The notes: a model not told the origin generated them from the sequence alone. Shown: positions 11,160 through 24,178, numbered from the stretch's first letter. The stretch is DNA of 64,000 nucleotides from Voacanga thouarsii (GCA_026120185.1 JANUWF010001937.1:2356001-2420000); one strand, 5' to 3'. Program-made: numbers and translations.

Positions 11160-11945
11160 ATGACAACATTGAACTTACGCAGCATATTGGAAATGAACAA
11201 GTTTACTGAAACCAATTTCTTAGACTGATATAGAAACTTAAGAATTGTTCTCAAATCAGAAAAGTTGATCTACGTGTTAGATACTCATATTCTGCTACCT
11301 CCAGCTATAGATGCTCCTATTGATGAGCATGAGGTTCATAAGAAGCATAAGGAGGATAGTAACATAACATCTTGTATTATACTGTCGTCAATGAACTCTG
11401 AGCTGCAAAAGTAGCAGGAGCATATGGAAACTTACTCTATCATCTACCTTCTAAGGGAGTTATTTAACCAATAAGCAAGAATGGAGAGATATGAGATCTT
11501 TAAACATTTATTCTGTTCTAAGATAGCAGAGGGTGCTTCAGTGGCAACACATGGGCTGAAAATGTTGGGCTTGATTGAGAAGCTTAGATCTCTTGGTTTC
11601 GTGATGGAGTATGAATTGAGTGTTGACTTAATTCTAAAATCCTTGCCAAATAGTTTTTTGCAATTTGTGATTAACTACCAGATGAACAAGATTGACACCA
11701 CATTATCTGAATTGAGAACCTTCTCAAAATTGCTAAATCTTCTACAAAGAAAGAAAATAATGCAGTTATGTTAGTGAATTCTTCTATTTCTAAGAAGAAA
11801 GTACTTAAGGACAAGAAGAAGAATCTCAATAAGCCTAAAGATGGTGTGAAGAAGAAAAAATAGCAACCAAAGGACCATGTCATCATTCTGGCAAGATGGG
11901 CCATTGGAGGCACAACTGTAAGAGCTACTTGGATTCATTTAAGGA
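11160..11945 (+). pseudogene. gag of copia element G, broken
   Basis: Begins ATG at 11160 with MTTLNLRSILEMNKFTETNF, the usual copia gag opening. A TGA follows within 25 codons and a TAG near 11412. An open stretch 11481-11774 reads as the UBN2-type gag core (GASVATHGLKMLGLIEKLRSLGF). The zinc knuckle at about 11878-11922 is CHHSGKMGHWRHNC, where the second cysteine of CX2CX4HX4C is serine. The product would coat element RNA; no intact protein is possible. Confidence 0.85.
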
Positions 11946-12185
11946 AAAAAAGAAGAAGGAGAAGCATTCAAGCAATTCTACTTCTACTCCTGGTACATTT
12001 ATGATTGAGATCAATACCGTCTTTAATAATGAGATATGGGTATTAGATACCGGATGTGGATCTCATATGTGCAATAACTTGTAAGGATGAAAAGGCAGTA
12101 AAAGGTTGAAAAAAGTAATGTGGACTAACGTGCTGTAAATGGAGCAAATGTTGTTTCATTTGCTATAAGGAATTATCATCTACAT
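11946..12185 (+). pseudogene. Protease region of copia element G, broken
   Basis: The aspartic protease motif is intact at about 12040-12075 as VLDTGCGSHMCNNL, but a TAA follows at once (12082-12084). It continues from the gag zinc knuckle in the same frame (11896-12081), as in other copia elements, where the protease cuts the Gag-Pol polyprotein. The remainder up to 12185 is frame-disrupted. Confidence 0.8.
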
Positions 12186-13344
12186 ATGCCTTCTAAATTG
12201 ATTCTAGAACTGGAAAACAATTATTATGCACCATTTTTACTTAAACATATTATCTCAGTTACTTATTTAGACTTACTTAGATTTTATTTAATTTTTAAGA
12301 ATAAAAGTCATTCTTTTTCATTAAATAATATCTATTATGAGACTGTAATTTTGATGAATAGTTTGTATATTCTACACAAGGATAATCAAGTTCTCAACAT
12401 AAACAATAAGAAACCAAAAAAGGATAACACAAACTCATATTACTTATGGTATTGTCGTTTAGGCTATGTAAACGAGAATCGTATTTCTAAGTTATACAAG
12501 TATGGTGACTTGCCTCATTTAATTTTGAATCATTTGAAACTTGTGAATCTTAATTATTAGAAAAAATGACTAAAACCTCTTTTTCTAAAAAAAATAGAAA
12601 GAGCTAAAAAATTGTTGAAACTAATACATACTGATGTATGTGGACCAATGATATTGCAAGTAAAAAGGGGTTATCAATAATTTGTCACCTTTATTGATGA
12701 TTAATTTTGATATAGGCATTTGTATTTAATGAAATATAAATCAGAAGTATTTAACAAGTTCAAAGAATTCATAAATGAAGTAGAGAAACAACTTGGTTGA
12801 AATATAAAAACTTTAAGATCCGATCGAGAAGGTGAATACTTAAGGCAAAAATTTCAAGGTTATCTTAGAGATAATGGGATATTATCTCAATGAAATCCAC
12901 TACACACACCTCAACATAATAATGTATCCGAAAGAAGGAATCAAACTTTATTAGATATGGTTCGATCTATGATGGCTTTTGCAAATCTATAAAAATCGTT
13001 TTGGGAAAATGCACTGGAAACTACTGTTTATATTCTAAATAGAATTCTATCAAAGTTGGTTAATACCCCTTATGAGTTATTTCTAGGTAAGAAACCAAAA
13101 TTAGCTCACTTGAGAATTTGGGGATGCCCGGCTTATATGAAGAGGATAAGGTCAGATAAACTAGAGAATGAGTTTGACAAGTGTTCATTTGTTGGGTATC
13201 CAAAAGAATTACATGGATATTACTCCTCTCTCCTTTCTGAAAATAAAGTGTTTGTTTTAAAGCATTTTGTTTTATGGAGAAGGAATTTATGCATAAGAGA
13301 GATAGTGGGAGAAAAATTGAATTTAGTGAAGTTCAAGAAGTACA
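12186..13344 (+). pseudogene. Pre-integrase and integrase of copia element G, broken
   Basis: An open stretch 12186-12557 covers the pre-integrase segment (YYLWYCRLGYVNENRISKLY). The integrase core follows in pieces with several stops: IHTDVCGP (first Asp) near 12630, LRSDREGEYL (second Asp) near 12815, and VSERRNQTLLDMVRSM (Glu) near 12930. It then runs into a 13056-13344 segment with LFLGKKPKLAHLRIWGCPAY. DDE residues are present but in-frame stops (e.g. 12781, 12892, 12991) exclude function. It is cut at 13344 by solo LTR H. Confidence 0.85.
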
Positions 13345-15295
13345 TGTTGGAATCTATACCCACTAAGACTGTATTTCTGATGTAATTTCGAATAAATCAA
13401 TAAAAATTTTATTCTAACAAATTATTTGTGTTTTTGCATTTTAATTTATCCACAATTTTGTTAGAAAAAACCTATTGTGTTTAAATGACCCATGTGAATG
13501 GAGGTCATTCACATTAAGGTATGGATCACGGGTTACTTAACACATAAATTGTTATTCTTAACTGGATGACAAGAATAGGAATCTTATTATGATAAGATTA
13601 TTATATGGTGAATTCCAAGTGGGGAATGACTTGCCATTAACCAGTGAGTAGTCATGTCACTTCATAACATAAGCGTATTTCAAATATGTAGAACTGGACT
13701 TGTAGTAGTGGTTTCTAAAAGTACTATATGGTAGAAACCTAAACTACTACTACTACAGCATGGACTTATACCCTACGGCTTAAGTATGAGTTAGTGGTCT
13801 AGCGAAGCTGAAAGCGTATACTTTGATGTACTATAGTTGAGGTTCTATCGTACAATCAATATACTTGTATGTTGAGTGTATATGACTAGTTAGTTAAGAC
13901 AAACTCATACAAGATAGCTTCTACACTATATCGCCCCTTGAGACTGTTCGAATGATCTAATAATTCAGAGGCCTGAAGAACATGACATGGATGTTTGCTT
14001 TAGAGTATCTCCCTTGGAAAGCGAAAACATTCTAAGAAGTCGTAGATCATTGGACTAGAGGTCTAATGATAGTAAATATCATTTAGAGAGATTTAGTATA
14101 CTTCGTTCTCTCTGTATGTATAGCATTACATAGAGGGGTATATTTGTCATAACACCTGTAGGTCGTAGACATTACTTATGCAGTATTGTCCTTGTAGTCA
14201 ATATTTTCTTATGGCAATATTAGAAAATATTTAAAATGCAAAATACAACTATTTTTATAGCAATGGTATTTTGGTTATTTTAGTAGCCAAGAAAATGTGT
14301 CTTTTAGTTCTCAGAATAGCATGTATGTTCTAATTGTTTTTGGACTGAGGAAATGGTCACGATTAAAGAGGATTTTATTTTATTCAGAAAATCTAATTTA
14401 TTGTTGGATTGGAAAAAAATAAAAGGTCTAGAGAGATTAGATTAATTATCTAGTTTAATTGATTAATTTATTATTTAGGGCTTGAGCCCAAATTAAATAA
14501 TTAAAAAATTAACCTCGACCTAAACTAGGTAAAAAGGCTTGAAAAATAATCTTGGTCTATTTATTTCATTGGTTTTTTATTGGGCTATTTTTTATAAATT
14601 TGAAAAATAAATAATTGAGATTTATTATTTATGGGCTTATTGAGTCCAACAATAAATAATAATACCCGGGCCAGTAGCCTAGACTAAGTTTTCACAGAAC
14701 AGAAGGGTGTTTAGTTTTTTACACTAACTAAATGTCTTCAGTAGGAAGATAAATGACAACATCTAGGTTTTTGTAAAATGAGTTATCCCAGCAGTTTAAT
14801 AGCATTGAAACCGTGTGGGATAAGTTGTTCCATGGTAATTCTTTTAGTGTGAAAAGAAAAAAAAAAAAAAAGATAGCTAGACAATTGTTTTCTCTCTCCC
14901 TAGTTTTTCGTCCCTCTCTGTGTGTGTTTCTGTTTAACCCAAAAACAATAACAGAGACTCATCTTCTTGATCCTATTATTTTTAGCAAGGGTCAAGAAGA
15001 ACCAATGACCATTTTCTTCTCCCATAGCTCTTACCAGCTTTCTAGGCAGTGGACATATTCTGAAAACTAAAGGTGGTTGCGTCCATGCACTGGAGTAGAA
15101 GACTTGCAGGAAGACAATCGGAGTAATCTTCAAGAAAGGAGGTTTTGAATGTTCCCACGGTTCCTATTTGACCTAAGCAGTCAACACAAATAATTAAACA
15201 TAAAGGTAAAATTACTTTTGCTGTTGTTTTTTTTTTTTTTTTTTTACAGTTTATTGTTGTTTCTATTTTGCTTCTATGGCTACGATCCACCTACA
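13345..15295 (+). mobile_element. Solo copia LTR H (1,951 bp)
   Basis: Starts TGTTGGAATC, ends CCTACA, and is flanked by an exact TSD GTACA (13340-13344, 15296-15300). Removing it reads a continuous integrase-to-RT linker (EVQEVQTNNAQP) across the junction. Its first and last bases resemble the A/B LTRs (TGTTGGAAT.TAT..CC at the start, CGATCC..CA at the end), so it is likely a relative in plus orientation. No coding sequence, PBS or second LTR is seen, which fits a solo LTR left by recombination. Poly(A) at about 14860-14872 and poly(T) at about 15228-15245 are plain homopolymers. Confidence 0.85.
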
Positions 15296-15300
15296 GTACA

Positions 15301-15478
15301 AACTAACAATGCTCAACCAGTTGATCCCGAGTCCGTTAATAAAATAAACAAACCTTCTAATACACAAGAACCTTGTAGGTTAAGTAGGATACATGTGGCA
15401 CCTGAGGAAGATATGAATTTCTCATACGTTATCTTAATGTATTGCTCATGGAAAAAGATGAACCTACCATTTATAAAG
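15301..15478 (+). pseudogene. Integrase-RT linker of copia element G
   Basis: Reads VDPESVNKINKPSNTQEP and then SRIHVAPE, matching the same linker in element C (minus strand near 21880-21970). It stops at 15478 where element A inserted; 15474-15478 (TAAAG) is the expected TSD of A. The rest of the RT of G is outside the window. Confidence 0.75.
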
Positions 15479-17333
15479 TGAAGGATCGCGGGAAAAATAA
15501 ACACGCAGCAGAAGACAGCAAATTTAAATTTTTTTCTGAGCTAAAGTCTAGAAATACTTACTTCTAGGGCGATTAACTTTAATAACTGAAGTCGGATTCG
15601 GGTTTGACGACGCTTGTTGAATAGCAATGTCTACTTGTTCCACAAGGACACCAGCTAACAGTCGCCTTCTTCACATCAAACGCTTACCACGTTCGTAAGC
15701 TCTTGACCTTCCAGTGTTTTCTCTAACCACTATGGACCACTAGGTGAAAGTAGAATGAGGGTGAACAAAATTAGAACAAAAATAGAAGAGCTAAACGTTA
15801 AGGAAAAAATGAAGGAAAATAAAAACAAGAAAAACCGGTGGCTTCGACTTTTTTCAAAAGAAAAATGAATGATATTTTCAATTTCCAATTCGGTCAAACC
15901 ATTAATGGTACACGAGATGCCTATATAAATATTATTAGCTTTCCTTTTTCTTTTTAGAAACAAAATCAGCCACCTTAATTACTTTGTTTCCTTTTTTCTC
16001 TTTTTCTTTTTTTTTTCTTTTACATGGCTACTTCCATCAAAACCCTGATGTGCCATGCTCTCTTACTTAGTCCAATGACTAATTAAATAGCTCTCTTATT
16101 AATTAATTAATCCACATAGGCCCAATATTAAAATTACCCAAGATAATTAATTAATAAACTAATTAATTAAATTAGCTCTTTTATTAATTAATTAAACATT
16201 TTGGGCCCAATATAAAATTATCAAAGATAATTAATTAATAAACTAATTAATTAAATTAGCCCAAATAAATAAATAATTGGACTCCTAGAATAATTCTTCC
16301 AATAATATATTCACCTAATAAGCCTATATAGTAAATAAATTTACTAAGGTTATTTGGGCTACTCTAGGGACCAAAAGGCATAATATTCTTGGCTACTAAA
16401 ATGACTAAAATACTCCTACTAACAAATAGTTGTATGTTAATCATTTTAAATATTTCTTTATCACCATAAAGAAATATTAACCTCAGGAATAATATTGCAA
16501 GTGCAGTGTCTCCAACCTACAAGTGTATTGATGAAAATACCCCTCTACAAAACACCCGTCATTGAGATAAGAAAATAGAACTAACACATTTCTCAATGAC
16601 ATCTACTATCCTTGGATAACTAGTCCAATATTCCACGACTTGTAATACGTATCCACTTATCATAGGGAGCAATCCAAAAGTGTACATACTTAGTCATGTT
16701 TTTCAGGACTCTGAATTATTAGATTATCCCGGATAATCACAAGGAGATGATTTTCTCACATAATGAAGTATAGAAACTCTATTATATAAGTCCGTCTTAA
16801 TTAATTAGAGTCATACACCCAATGTACAAGGTTATTGGCCTTGCAATTAGACCTCGCTTAACATGCATCGAAGTGTACAAGTCCAACTTCACCAGACTAC
16901 CAACTTATACTCAAGTCTCATCCACACAGTAGCTTTGATAAACCAATCTTTATTTATTTTAGTACTTCATTAACGATTATTATCGTGTAGTCCAGTACTA
17001 CATATTCCAATTACATTTATAGTATTGGTGTGAGTGAACTACTCACTGGTTAAAGGTAAACCATTCCCTATTTAGAAATATAGTGTAATGATCTAAACCT
17101 TGATAAAGTTCCCAACTTCATCAAACAATCAAGAACAATTTTTAGCTTATATGTTAGTAGTCTATAATCTACACCTACTATGAAAATATGACTCAATCAC
17201 GTAGATTACTTACTAACACACTTAGACCTTTAATGTACGAATATATGTAGATAAACAACCATTAATGAATGAATCTTCTATTAATTTTCAAAATATAGAA
17301 ATACGTTGTACATTTTGGGCATATATTCCAACA
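15479..17333 (-). repeat. 3' LTR of copia element A (1,855 bp)
   Basis: On the minus strand it starts TGTTGGAATATATGCCCAAA and ends GATCCTTCA. It matches the two LTRs of B throughout. The plus strand shows GCCTATATAAATA at about 15919-15931, so the minus strand carries TTTATATAGG, a possible TATA box. Confidence 0.9.
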
Positions 17334-17349
17334 ATCTCTTACTTGCATT
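17334..17349 (-). promoter_or_regulatory. Polypurine tract of A
   Basis: The minus strand reads AATGCAAGTAAGAGAT immediately before the LTR start, a purine-rich primer for plus-strand synthesis. Confidence 0.65.
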
Positions 17350-19194
17350 AAATAGACTATAATAGTCCGGATGCACCTATCCCTATGACATCTAAGTGTT
17401 TTTTGAACACCTTCTCCATCAAAGGCTTGGTAAATAGGTCTGCCAGATTGTTTGCTGAGGAAATTTGATCAACCACTATCTCCTATTTCTAGATGAATTC
17501 TTGGATCAAATGATACTTCCATTCAATGTTCTTAGCCTTCATATGGTTTCTTGGCTCCTTACATTATGACACAGCTCTAGAATTATCACCATATAATGTT
17601 ATGGGCCTGTGCATGTGTGGCCCAACTCCAGGTTCTATGAGAAACCTCTAGAGCCATACTGTTTTTTTAGAAGCTTCTGAAGCTGCCACATACTTAGTTT
17701 CCATGGTAGAATCAACAATGCTAGATTGCTTGACATTCCTCTATGAAATAACCCCTCAAAACAAAGTGAAGGCATATCCACTAGTAGATTTTCTTTCATT
17801 TTTATCCGCCAGAAAATCTGAGTCCATGTAACCGGTAGGAACTAAGTCATCAACTCTATAAATTAGCTTATAATCCCTCATTCCCTTTAGGTACTTGAGC
17901 ATATGCTTTACAACTTACCAATGTTCTCTCTCAGGGTTTGACTAATACCTGCTAAATATGCCTACTACGAAGTAGATATCTGACTTAGTACAAAGCATGG
18001 GATCCATGAGACTTCCCACTACCGAAGCATAGTAAATTCTACTCATCCTATCTTTTTCTTCCTGTGTCCAAAGACACTGCTTGGAAGATAAAGTAAATTC
18101 GTGCCTAAAGGGTATGATTACCCCTTTACGCTGATCCATGCTAAACCTAGCTAATATTTTGTCAATATAAGCTGATTGGAATAAGCATAACATTCTTAGC
18201 TTCCTATCTATAAGAAGCTTAATACCAAGAATGTTGCTAGCTTCTCTCATATCCTTCATGCATGCTAAATTGACTTAATAGCTAAACCTTTATAGATGAC
18301 AATGTCCCTACATTATTTTCAATAAGTAGAATGTCATCTACAAAAAGTACCATAAAGGATATATTACCATCTGACTTTCTATACACACATAGTTCATCCA
18401 CATTTTGTATGAACCCATATGACTTGAAAGTCTCATCAAAACGCATGTTCCATGCTCATGGGGCTTGCTTAAGTCCATAAATAGACTTCTTAAGCTTGCA
18501 GACCATATGTTCTTAGCTTTTCACAATAAAGCCTTCAGGCTAGGATATATAGATGTCTTCGCTAAGATAGCCATTAAATAATGCTATCTTGATATCTATT
18601 TTTCATATCTCATAGTCATAGTGACGTGCGATGGCCAAGAGAATTTGTACAGACTTATGCATGGCAACAGGTGAAAAGATATCCTCATAATCGATCCCTT
18701 CTTTCTAAGTAAAACCTATTGCGACCAACCTTACTTTAAAGTTTTCCACCTTTCCATCCATACCTCTCTTTCTCTTGTATACCCACTTACAAAATATGGG
18801 TTTAATCCCATCAGGTGCAGCGACAAGATTCTAGACTTGATTAAGGTACATAGACTTAATCTCAGCATCCATTATAGTTTGCCATTTGTTCACATCAACA
18901 TCAGCAGTGGCTTCATCGTGTCTAGCAGGATCTTGTTCTTGATGGTCAGAGATGACTTCAAAAGCCCTTCCATTCCATCTCTCAGGAACCCTAGATATCC
19001 TCCCACTACAACGCGACTCAGTCTATATCGGAATATCTAATTGTGTCTCTTTTGGTTCCTCAATCAGGGTGCTGGAAGTTGATGCATCAATCAACTTCTC
19101 TTCCAATTCCATATTACTCGAAACCTTAGTGGTTACACTTTGTTCATCTTCCAAGTAGTTAGCATAAGTACTAAAAAGTACCTTTTACTCTTGG
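17350..19194 (-). pseudogene. RT and RNase H of copia element A, broken
   Basis: Minus-strand reading from 19194 downward: RT palm, with FVDDIL at about 18325-18345 in place of the usual YVDD; a 105-codon open stretch 18259-17942 (GIKLLIDRKLRMLCLFQSAYIDKIL); then the RNase H end DQISSANNLADLFTKPLM near 17405-17470, the standard copia C-terminus. Stops occur throughout, for example at 18275. The upstream part was split off at 19194 by element C and continues at 28337. It would have made cDNA from element RNA in the particle. Confidence 0.85.
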
Positions 19195-20927
19195 TGTTAG
19201 GAATTCTCCATGCAAAAACATAGTTACGCAGCAGAAGAAAAGGGAATTCCACAACGAGGATAATATTTATGCATTAACAAAATTAAAATAGTAGAGAAAT
19301 TATACCTTTGGTGTGCCTCTGTGAAATAAAAATTCTTCTTTAATTTATGTTCTCTAAGGTGAGATCTTGCAAACACAGACAACGTCTTCTCTGTTGTTCC
19401 ATCAAAACACTGCAATACATGTGTAGGACAGGCTCCAACGTAGTCGACACGAGAATGGCACTCAAAAGCACCAGACTTTAGTGCTAGCAAAAGTAAACTG
19501 GCGGCTAGGATTTGTTGTTTCTAGAATAAGAAGAAGATTAAGATGGCTCTTGGTTTTTTTTTTTTCAAAAAAAAAAAAAAAAAAACCTCTGTGTAATAAA
19601 AGAACACAATAATCCCACAGAGACTGTATATAAATATATATGCTCCATATACCACTCAGAATCCATTACATATATGAATTCCTAATTACCAATAATTATT
19701 ATGATTATTGTTAATTACAATGTAACCCACAAATTAAAACTAATTATAATTTGACCACAACAACTTCTTCTTTTCACAATCAACCCTATAATGTTATCAA
19801 ATAACATCCTAAGCACTCATTCTCAATTGTGTGTGACCTATTATGTTTCCTGATTTATTAGTAGCAAAATATGAATTCATCTAAACATCTTTAAGATTAA
19901 TAATCCTCAATAATTTTAGAAATAACTTATTTATTCTAATAAGAATTGATTTATTAATTCTCTAATTAATAAACCCATATTCAACAGATCATGAGCGGTA
20001 TCTAGCAACACATTATGACCACTCAAAAGCCCAGAAAGTCATATGGCTTGACATGAACATTTCAATTGCAAATAATAGTGCAATAACCTCCTTTCACCAT
20101 ACAATATTTCATTCGATTTAGAGTATGGAATTAGTGCCAATTCCTTCCAGAACAATAAATTAATTCTGGCCCGAATATTTTAGTACTTGTTCCCGTAATT
20201 CACTACTCATCATATATATTAATTGGAACCATTTCCAATATATAATCGCCTTGGCCAAGGACATCCCAAATAGTGATTCCTACAAGTGGCTATAAGATAT
20301 TAGCTCCTACTATTAGGAGTGGTGAATCCTTTATTGATCATCTCAACTACTTTCATTTACTTCATGTTGTACCTAATATCCATCCCATAGGCGATCTTGT
20401 CAGGACTCCAGATATTGGAATCAAAGTCCGACACTTAGCAAACAAAGTACTTTAGAGATCTCAAATCTAAGGATACTTGCATATTTGCTATGATGAGATT
20501 CTATCCCTGGCAATAAATAGTTATCCATGTGATTATCTCATAGTCAGGTCATCCAATGTACTTGTTCGAGTAACAAGCATCCACGTGTTAACTTTGAGTA
20601 TCACAATATACAAGGAAATGAGAGCTATCGCCTGATCAAATCAGAAAATATAACACATGCGAGTCTTAACATATTAAAGATGTCCTATCTTATTAATACT
20701 ATGACAATGGATAATTTAAGTACGGACACTATCCAGTGTAGTAGGAACTCCACATCATGATCTCTATCATGATTTCCTTAACACAGTGTTGCATTTGGGA
20801 CTTTATCTAATAGTTATTTTACACGAAAGTATAAATAAAACAAATTGAAAGATAAAAAATGCCTTTTTTTTTAATAATGCACAATATACAAAATACGTGT
20901 GATTGTTTCTAAGGCATAACACTGACA
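19195..20927 (-). repeat. 3' LTR of C (1,733 bp)
   Basis: On the minus strand it starts TGTCAGTGTTATGCC and ends GAATTCCTAACA. It aligns with 26625-28336 along its length with many substitutions and small indels, so C is not recent. Confidence 0.93.
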
Positions 20928-20943
20928 AACTCTCACTTATAAT
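20928..20943 (-). promoter_or_regulatory. Polypurine tract of C
   Basis: AAGTGAGAGTT on the minus strand directly before the LTR. Confidence 0.65.
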
Positions 20944-21990
20944 AGAGCTAATCATTTAAGTATCGAATACCGAATGACTTAACATGTCTATTATGTTTTT
21001 TTTTTTTTGGATAGTGTTTTTGTAAATGGGTCAGCTATGTTCTTATCCGTGGGAACTTTCTCTATCTTTTACATCTTTTTCTATCAATGATTTCATAAAT
21101 CAAATGATAGCACTTAAATTTAACACGTAGCCTAATTGTGACTCATAGTTATTATTATCAAATTAGAAACTGGTATCAATATACTTTACTTATTGAAGAA
21201 TAGAGTCAATATCTCCTATTAGCAATATGTCATTTATGTAAAGTGATAGGAAAACAACTGCACTCCTACTAACCTTCTTGATTACATAAGGTTCATCCAT
21301 GTTTCAATAAAACCGAACTCTTTGGTTGTTTCATCAAAATGGATGTTCCAACTCCTAGAAGCTTACTTAAGTTCATAAATGGACCTTTGCATCTTGCACA
21401 CTTTTGTGCTATCATTAGATGTGAAACCCTCAGGTTGTGTCATATACACTTCCTGAGTCAAGTTTCCATTTAGGAAAGTTGTTTTCACATCTATTTGCCA
21501 AATCTCATAATCATAATGAGTGGCAATGGGTAGGAGTATTCTGATGGATTTCAATATAGTAACTGGTGAGAAGATTTCATCATAGTCAATACCATCCTTT
21601 TGACGATATTCCTTAGCCACCAGTCGTGCTTTATAGGTAACTAGGTTACCATCCATGTCAGTTTTCTTCATGAAAATCCATTTGCATCCAATAGGTTTAG
21701 TTCCTTTGGGTGGATCAACCAGAGTCCATACTTAGTTGTCATACATGGAATCCATCTCTGATTTCATGGCTTCAAGACATTTATCAGATTCTGAACTATC
21801 TAGAACTTCCTTGTATGTAGTAAGCTCATCATCATCTATGAGCAATACGCCATTGTGGTCAATCAAAAGAAATCCATATCTCTCAGGTGCCACACGTATC
21901 TAACTCGACCTATGAGGTTCTTGTGTACTTGAAGGTTTATCTATTCTCTCAATAGATGTGGGATCAAACGTTGATCCTTATTTGTTTGTT
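20944..21990 (-). pseudogene. RT of C with most of RNase H missing
   Basis: The minus strand opens with the linker SSTQEPHRSS and VAPERYGFL. An open stretch 21671-21363 then reads as the RT fingers/palm (YKARLVAKEYRQKDGIDYDEIFSPV, shortened here to its core). The catalytic motif near 21229-21240 is YIND, so the first Asp of YVDD is Asn. From there to the terminal NIADPFTKTL near 21035 there is only about 150-200 bp, far less than RNase H needs, so a large internal deletion is likely. Several stops are present. Confidence 0.8.
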
Positions 21991-22099
21991 TGTTCTTTTT
22001 CAACTTCACTAAGTTCAATCTTACTCTCACTGTCCCCTTTAAGCATGTGCTCCTTCTCTAAGAAAACATGTTTCGAAACAAACACTTTATTTTTGGAAG

Positions 22100-23000
22100 G
22101 GAGATTGAAGTAATATCAGAAAGATTCTTTCGAATAACCCACAAACAAACACTTGTTAGACTTACTGTCAAGTTTGTTTGACTGTAGCCTTTTGACAAAG
22201 GTAGGGCAACCTCATATTCTTAAGTGAGATAACTTTAGTTTCTTGCCAAAAAACATCTCAAATGCGGTAGTATCAATCATTTTTTATGGTACTCTGTTTA
22301 GAAGATAAACAGAAGTCTCTAGTGCATACCCACAAAACGATTTTGGTAAGTCTGTAGAAGCCATCATAGTCCGTACCATATCTAGAAGGGTTTAATTCCT
22401 TCTCTCAGATACACTATTATATTGAGGTGTATGTGGTGGAGTCCATTGAGATAATATCCCATTATCTCTAAGATAATCTTAAAACTCTTAGCTTAAGTAT
22501 TCAATTCCTCAATCAGATCTTAGAGTCTTAATATTTTCCCAAGTTGTTTCTCTACTTCATTCTTATAGTTTTTGAACTTTTCAAAAGCTTTAGATTTGTA
22601 TTTCATTAAATACAAATACCCATATCGTGAATAATCATCGATAAAGGATATGAAATAATGATAACCTCCTCTTGATTGTTTAGATACTGGGCCACATACA
22701 TAGAATGTATAAGTGCTAATGACTTTTTAGCCCTTTCTTCTTTTCTAGAAAAAAGGAGTTTTAGCCATTTTACCAAGTAAACAAGATTCACGTGTGCTAT
22801 ATGATTCACAATCAAATGACCCTAAATCACCTAGCTTATGTAACTTAGAAACACGATTCTCAATTATATGGCCTAAATGATAATGCCATAATTAAGATAA
22901 GGTTGAGGTATCTATCCTTAGTTTCTTATTGTTTACATTAAGGATTGGATTATCCGTGTCTAGAACATATAAAATATTAACCAAAATTCCAGAACCATAA
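22100..23000 (-). pseudogene. Pre-integrase and integrase of C, broken
   Basis: The minus strand has the pre-integrase HYHLGHIIENRVSKLHKLGD near 22830-22890. At the place of the first catalytic block the sequence reads IHSMYVAQ instead of IHTDVCGP, so the first Asp is lost. Later pieces show SQWTPPHTPQ and a run up to LFLGKKLKLS-like sequence near 22230-22450. Stops and frameshifts are many. The enzyme would have inserted cDNA in the genome. Confidence 0.75.
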
Positions 23001-23006
23001 TGAATG

Positions 23007-23300
23007 TCATTCAATAAAAAAATAATAATATTTGTTCTTAAAAATTAAATGAAATTTATACAAGTCTAAACACACAACTAATATAATATTTTTCAATGAA
23101 ACTGGTACATAATAACAGTTTTGAAGTTCTAAAACTAATCCTGAAGGCAAGTGTAGTTCGTAAGTCCCCACAGCAAGTGCAGCAACCTTTGCTCCAATTG
23201 CAGTACGTAGGTCCACGCCGCCCTTCTCAAGCCTTCTACTGTCCTTTAGTCCCTGCAAGTTATTGAACAAATGCGATTCATATCCGATAACTAATGCTCA
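23007..23300 (-). pseudogene. Protease of C, catalytic motif lost
   Basis: Where G has VLDTGCGSHMCNN, C reads LVIGYESHLFNN, so the DTG triad is gone. The following NLQGLKDSRRLEKGGVDLR and LQNCYYVPVSLKNI are ordinary copia protease and post-protease sequence. Confidence 0.8.
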
Positions 23301-24178
23301 TATCTCATTTCTAAAGACAGTATTAACTTCAATCATAAACATATCAGGAGCAGAACTAGAAATTCCTGTAAGCTTCTTCTTCTGTTTCTTTCCCTTAACG
23401 GTCTCCAAGTAAGCTTTGTAGTTACGCCTCCGATGACCCATATTTCTACAATGATGGAATTGGCCTTTGGTGGCTGCCTCCTTCTTTTTCACACCTTTGG
23501 GCTTAGTAGAAGATTTCTTTTTCTTCTTACACCTTTCTTTCTAGAAGAAAAAGATTCTACCAACATAACTGTATTAGATTCCTTCTTCATAGAGGACTCC
23601 GTAGTTTTGAGTAGATTGATCAACTCGAGTATGGTGGACTCAATCTTATTCATCCGGTAGTTAATCATAAATTGTGAAAAACTACTTCGTAAAGATTGCA
23701 GAATTAAGGCAATACTTAATTTATTGTCCAACACAAAACCAATATATCTGAGCTTCTCAATTAAGCCCAATATCTTCAACCCATGAGTGGCCACAGAAGT
23801 ACCCTTAACCATCTTCGAACGGAACAGTTGCTTTGATCTCATATCTTTCTGTTCTGGCTTGGGCATCAAATAGCTCTTGAAGATGTAAGATAATCAAGTA
23901 AGCATCCATATGCTCGTGCTATTTTTGCAGTTCAGGGGTCATTAATGCTAACATCGCACAAGATGTTGTGTCACTGTCCTCTTTATGCTTCTTGTGGACA
24001 ACATGCCTATTGGTATGAGCATCTTGAACTAGTTGTGGTGGAATAGGAGCCTCCAACACGTAGAACAACTTTTTCGACTTGAGAACAATTCTCAAGTTTC
24101 TACACTAGTCGAGAAAGTTGTTTCAGTTAGTTTGTTGGTTTTCAAGATGCTACGCAAGTTTAGGTTGATCGACATCAT
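23301..24178 (-). pseudogene. gag of C, broken
   Basis: Start at ATG 24176-24178 (MMSINLNLRSILKTNKLTET). A stop falls after about 25 codons, and again near 23880. The main open stretch 23869-23489 is the UBN2-type core (GTSVATHGLKILGLIEKLRY). A zinc knuckle remnant near 23430-23460 reads FHHCRNMGHRRRNY and has lost its first and last cysteines. Lysine-rich linkers on both sides are typical for copia nucleocapsid. Confidence 0.82.

Larger units (their letters stand above)
1..15478 (+). mobile_element. Copia element G, 5' half (host of F, H and A)
   Basis: A Ty1/copia retrotransposon is the outermost layer of the window. It enters in its 5' LTR at base 1. Its own sequence is 1-2557, 10713-13344 and 15301-15478; F, H and A interrupt it. 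Order seen: LTR, tRNA-Met PBS, long leader, gag, protease, integrase, start of the integrase-RT linker. Its RT, RNase H and 3' LTR must lie beyond the right edge. It is the same family as element C: the LTR and the gag start (MTTLNLRSIL here, MMSINLNLRSIL in C) match. Stops and frameshifts make it non-coding. Confidence 0.9.

Noticed and set aside
15730..15963. Minus-strand 77-codon hydrophobic frame
   Set aside because: It is inside the LTR of A and is not kept in the two LTRs of B.
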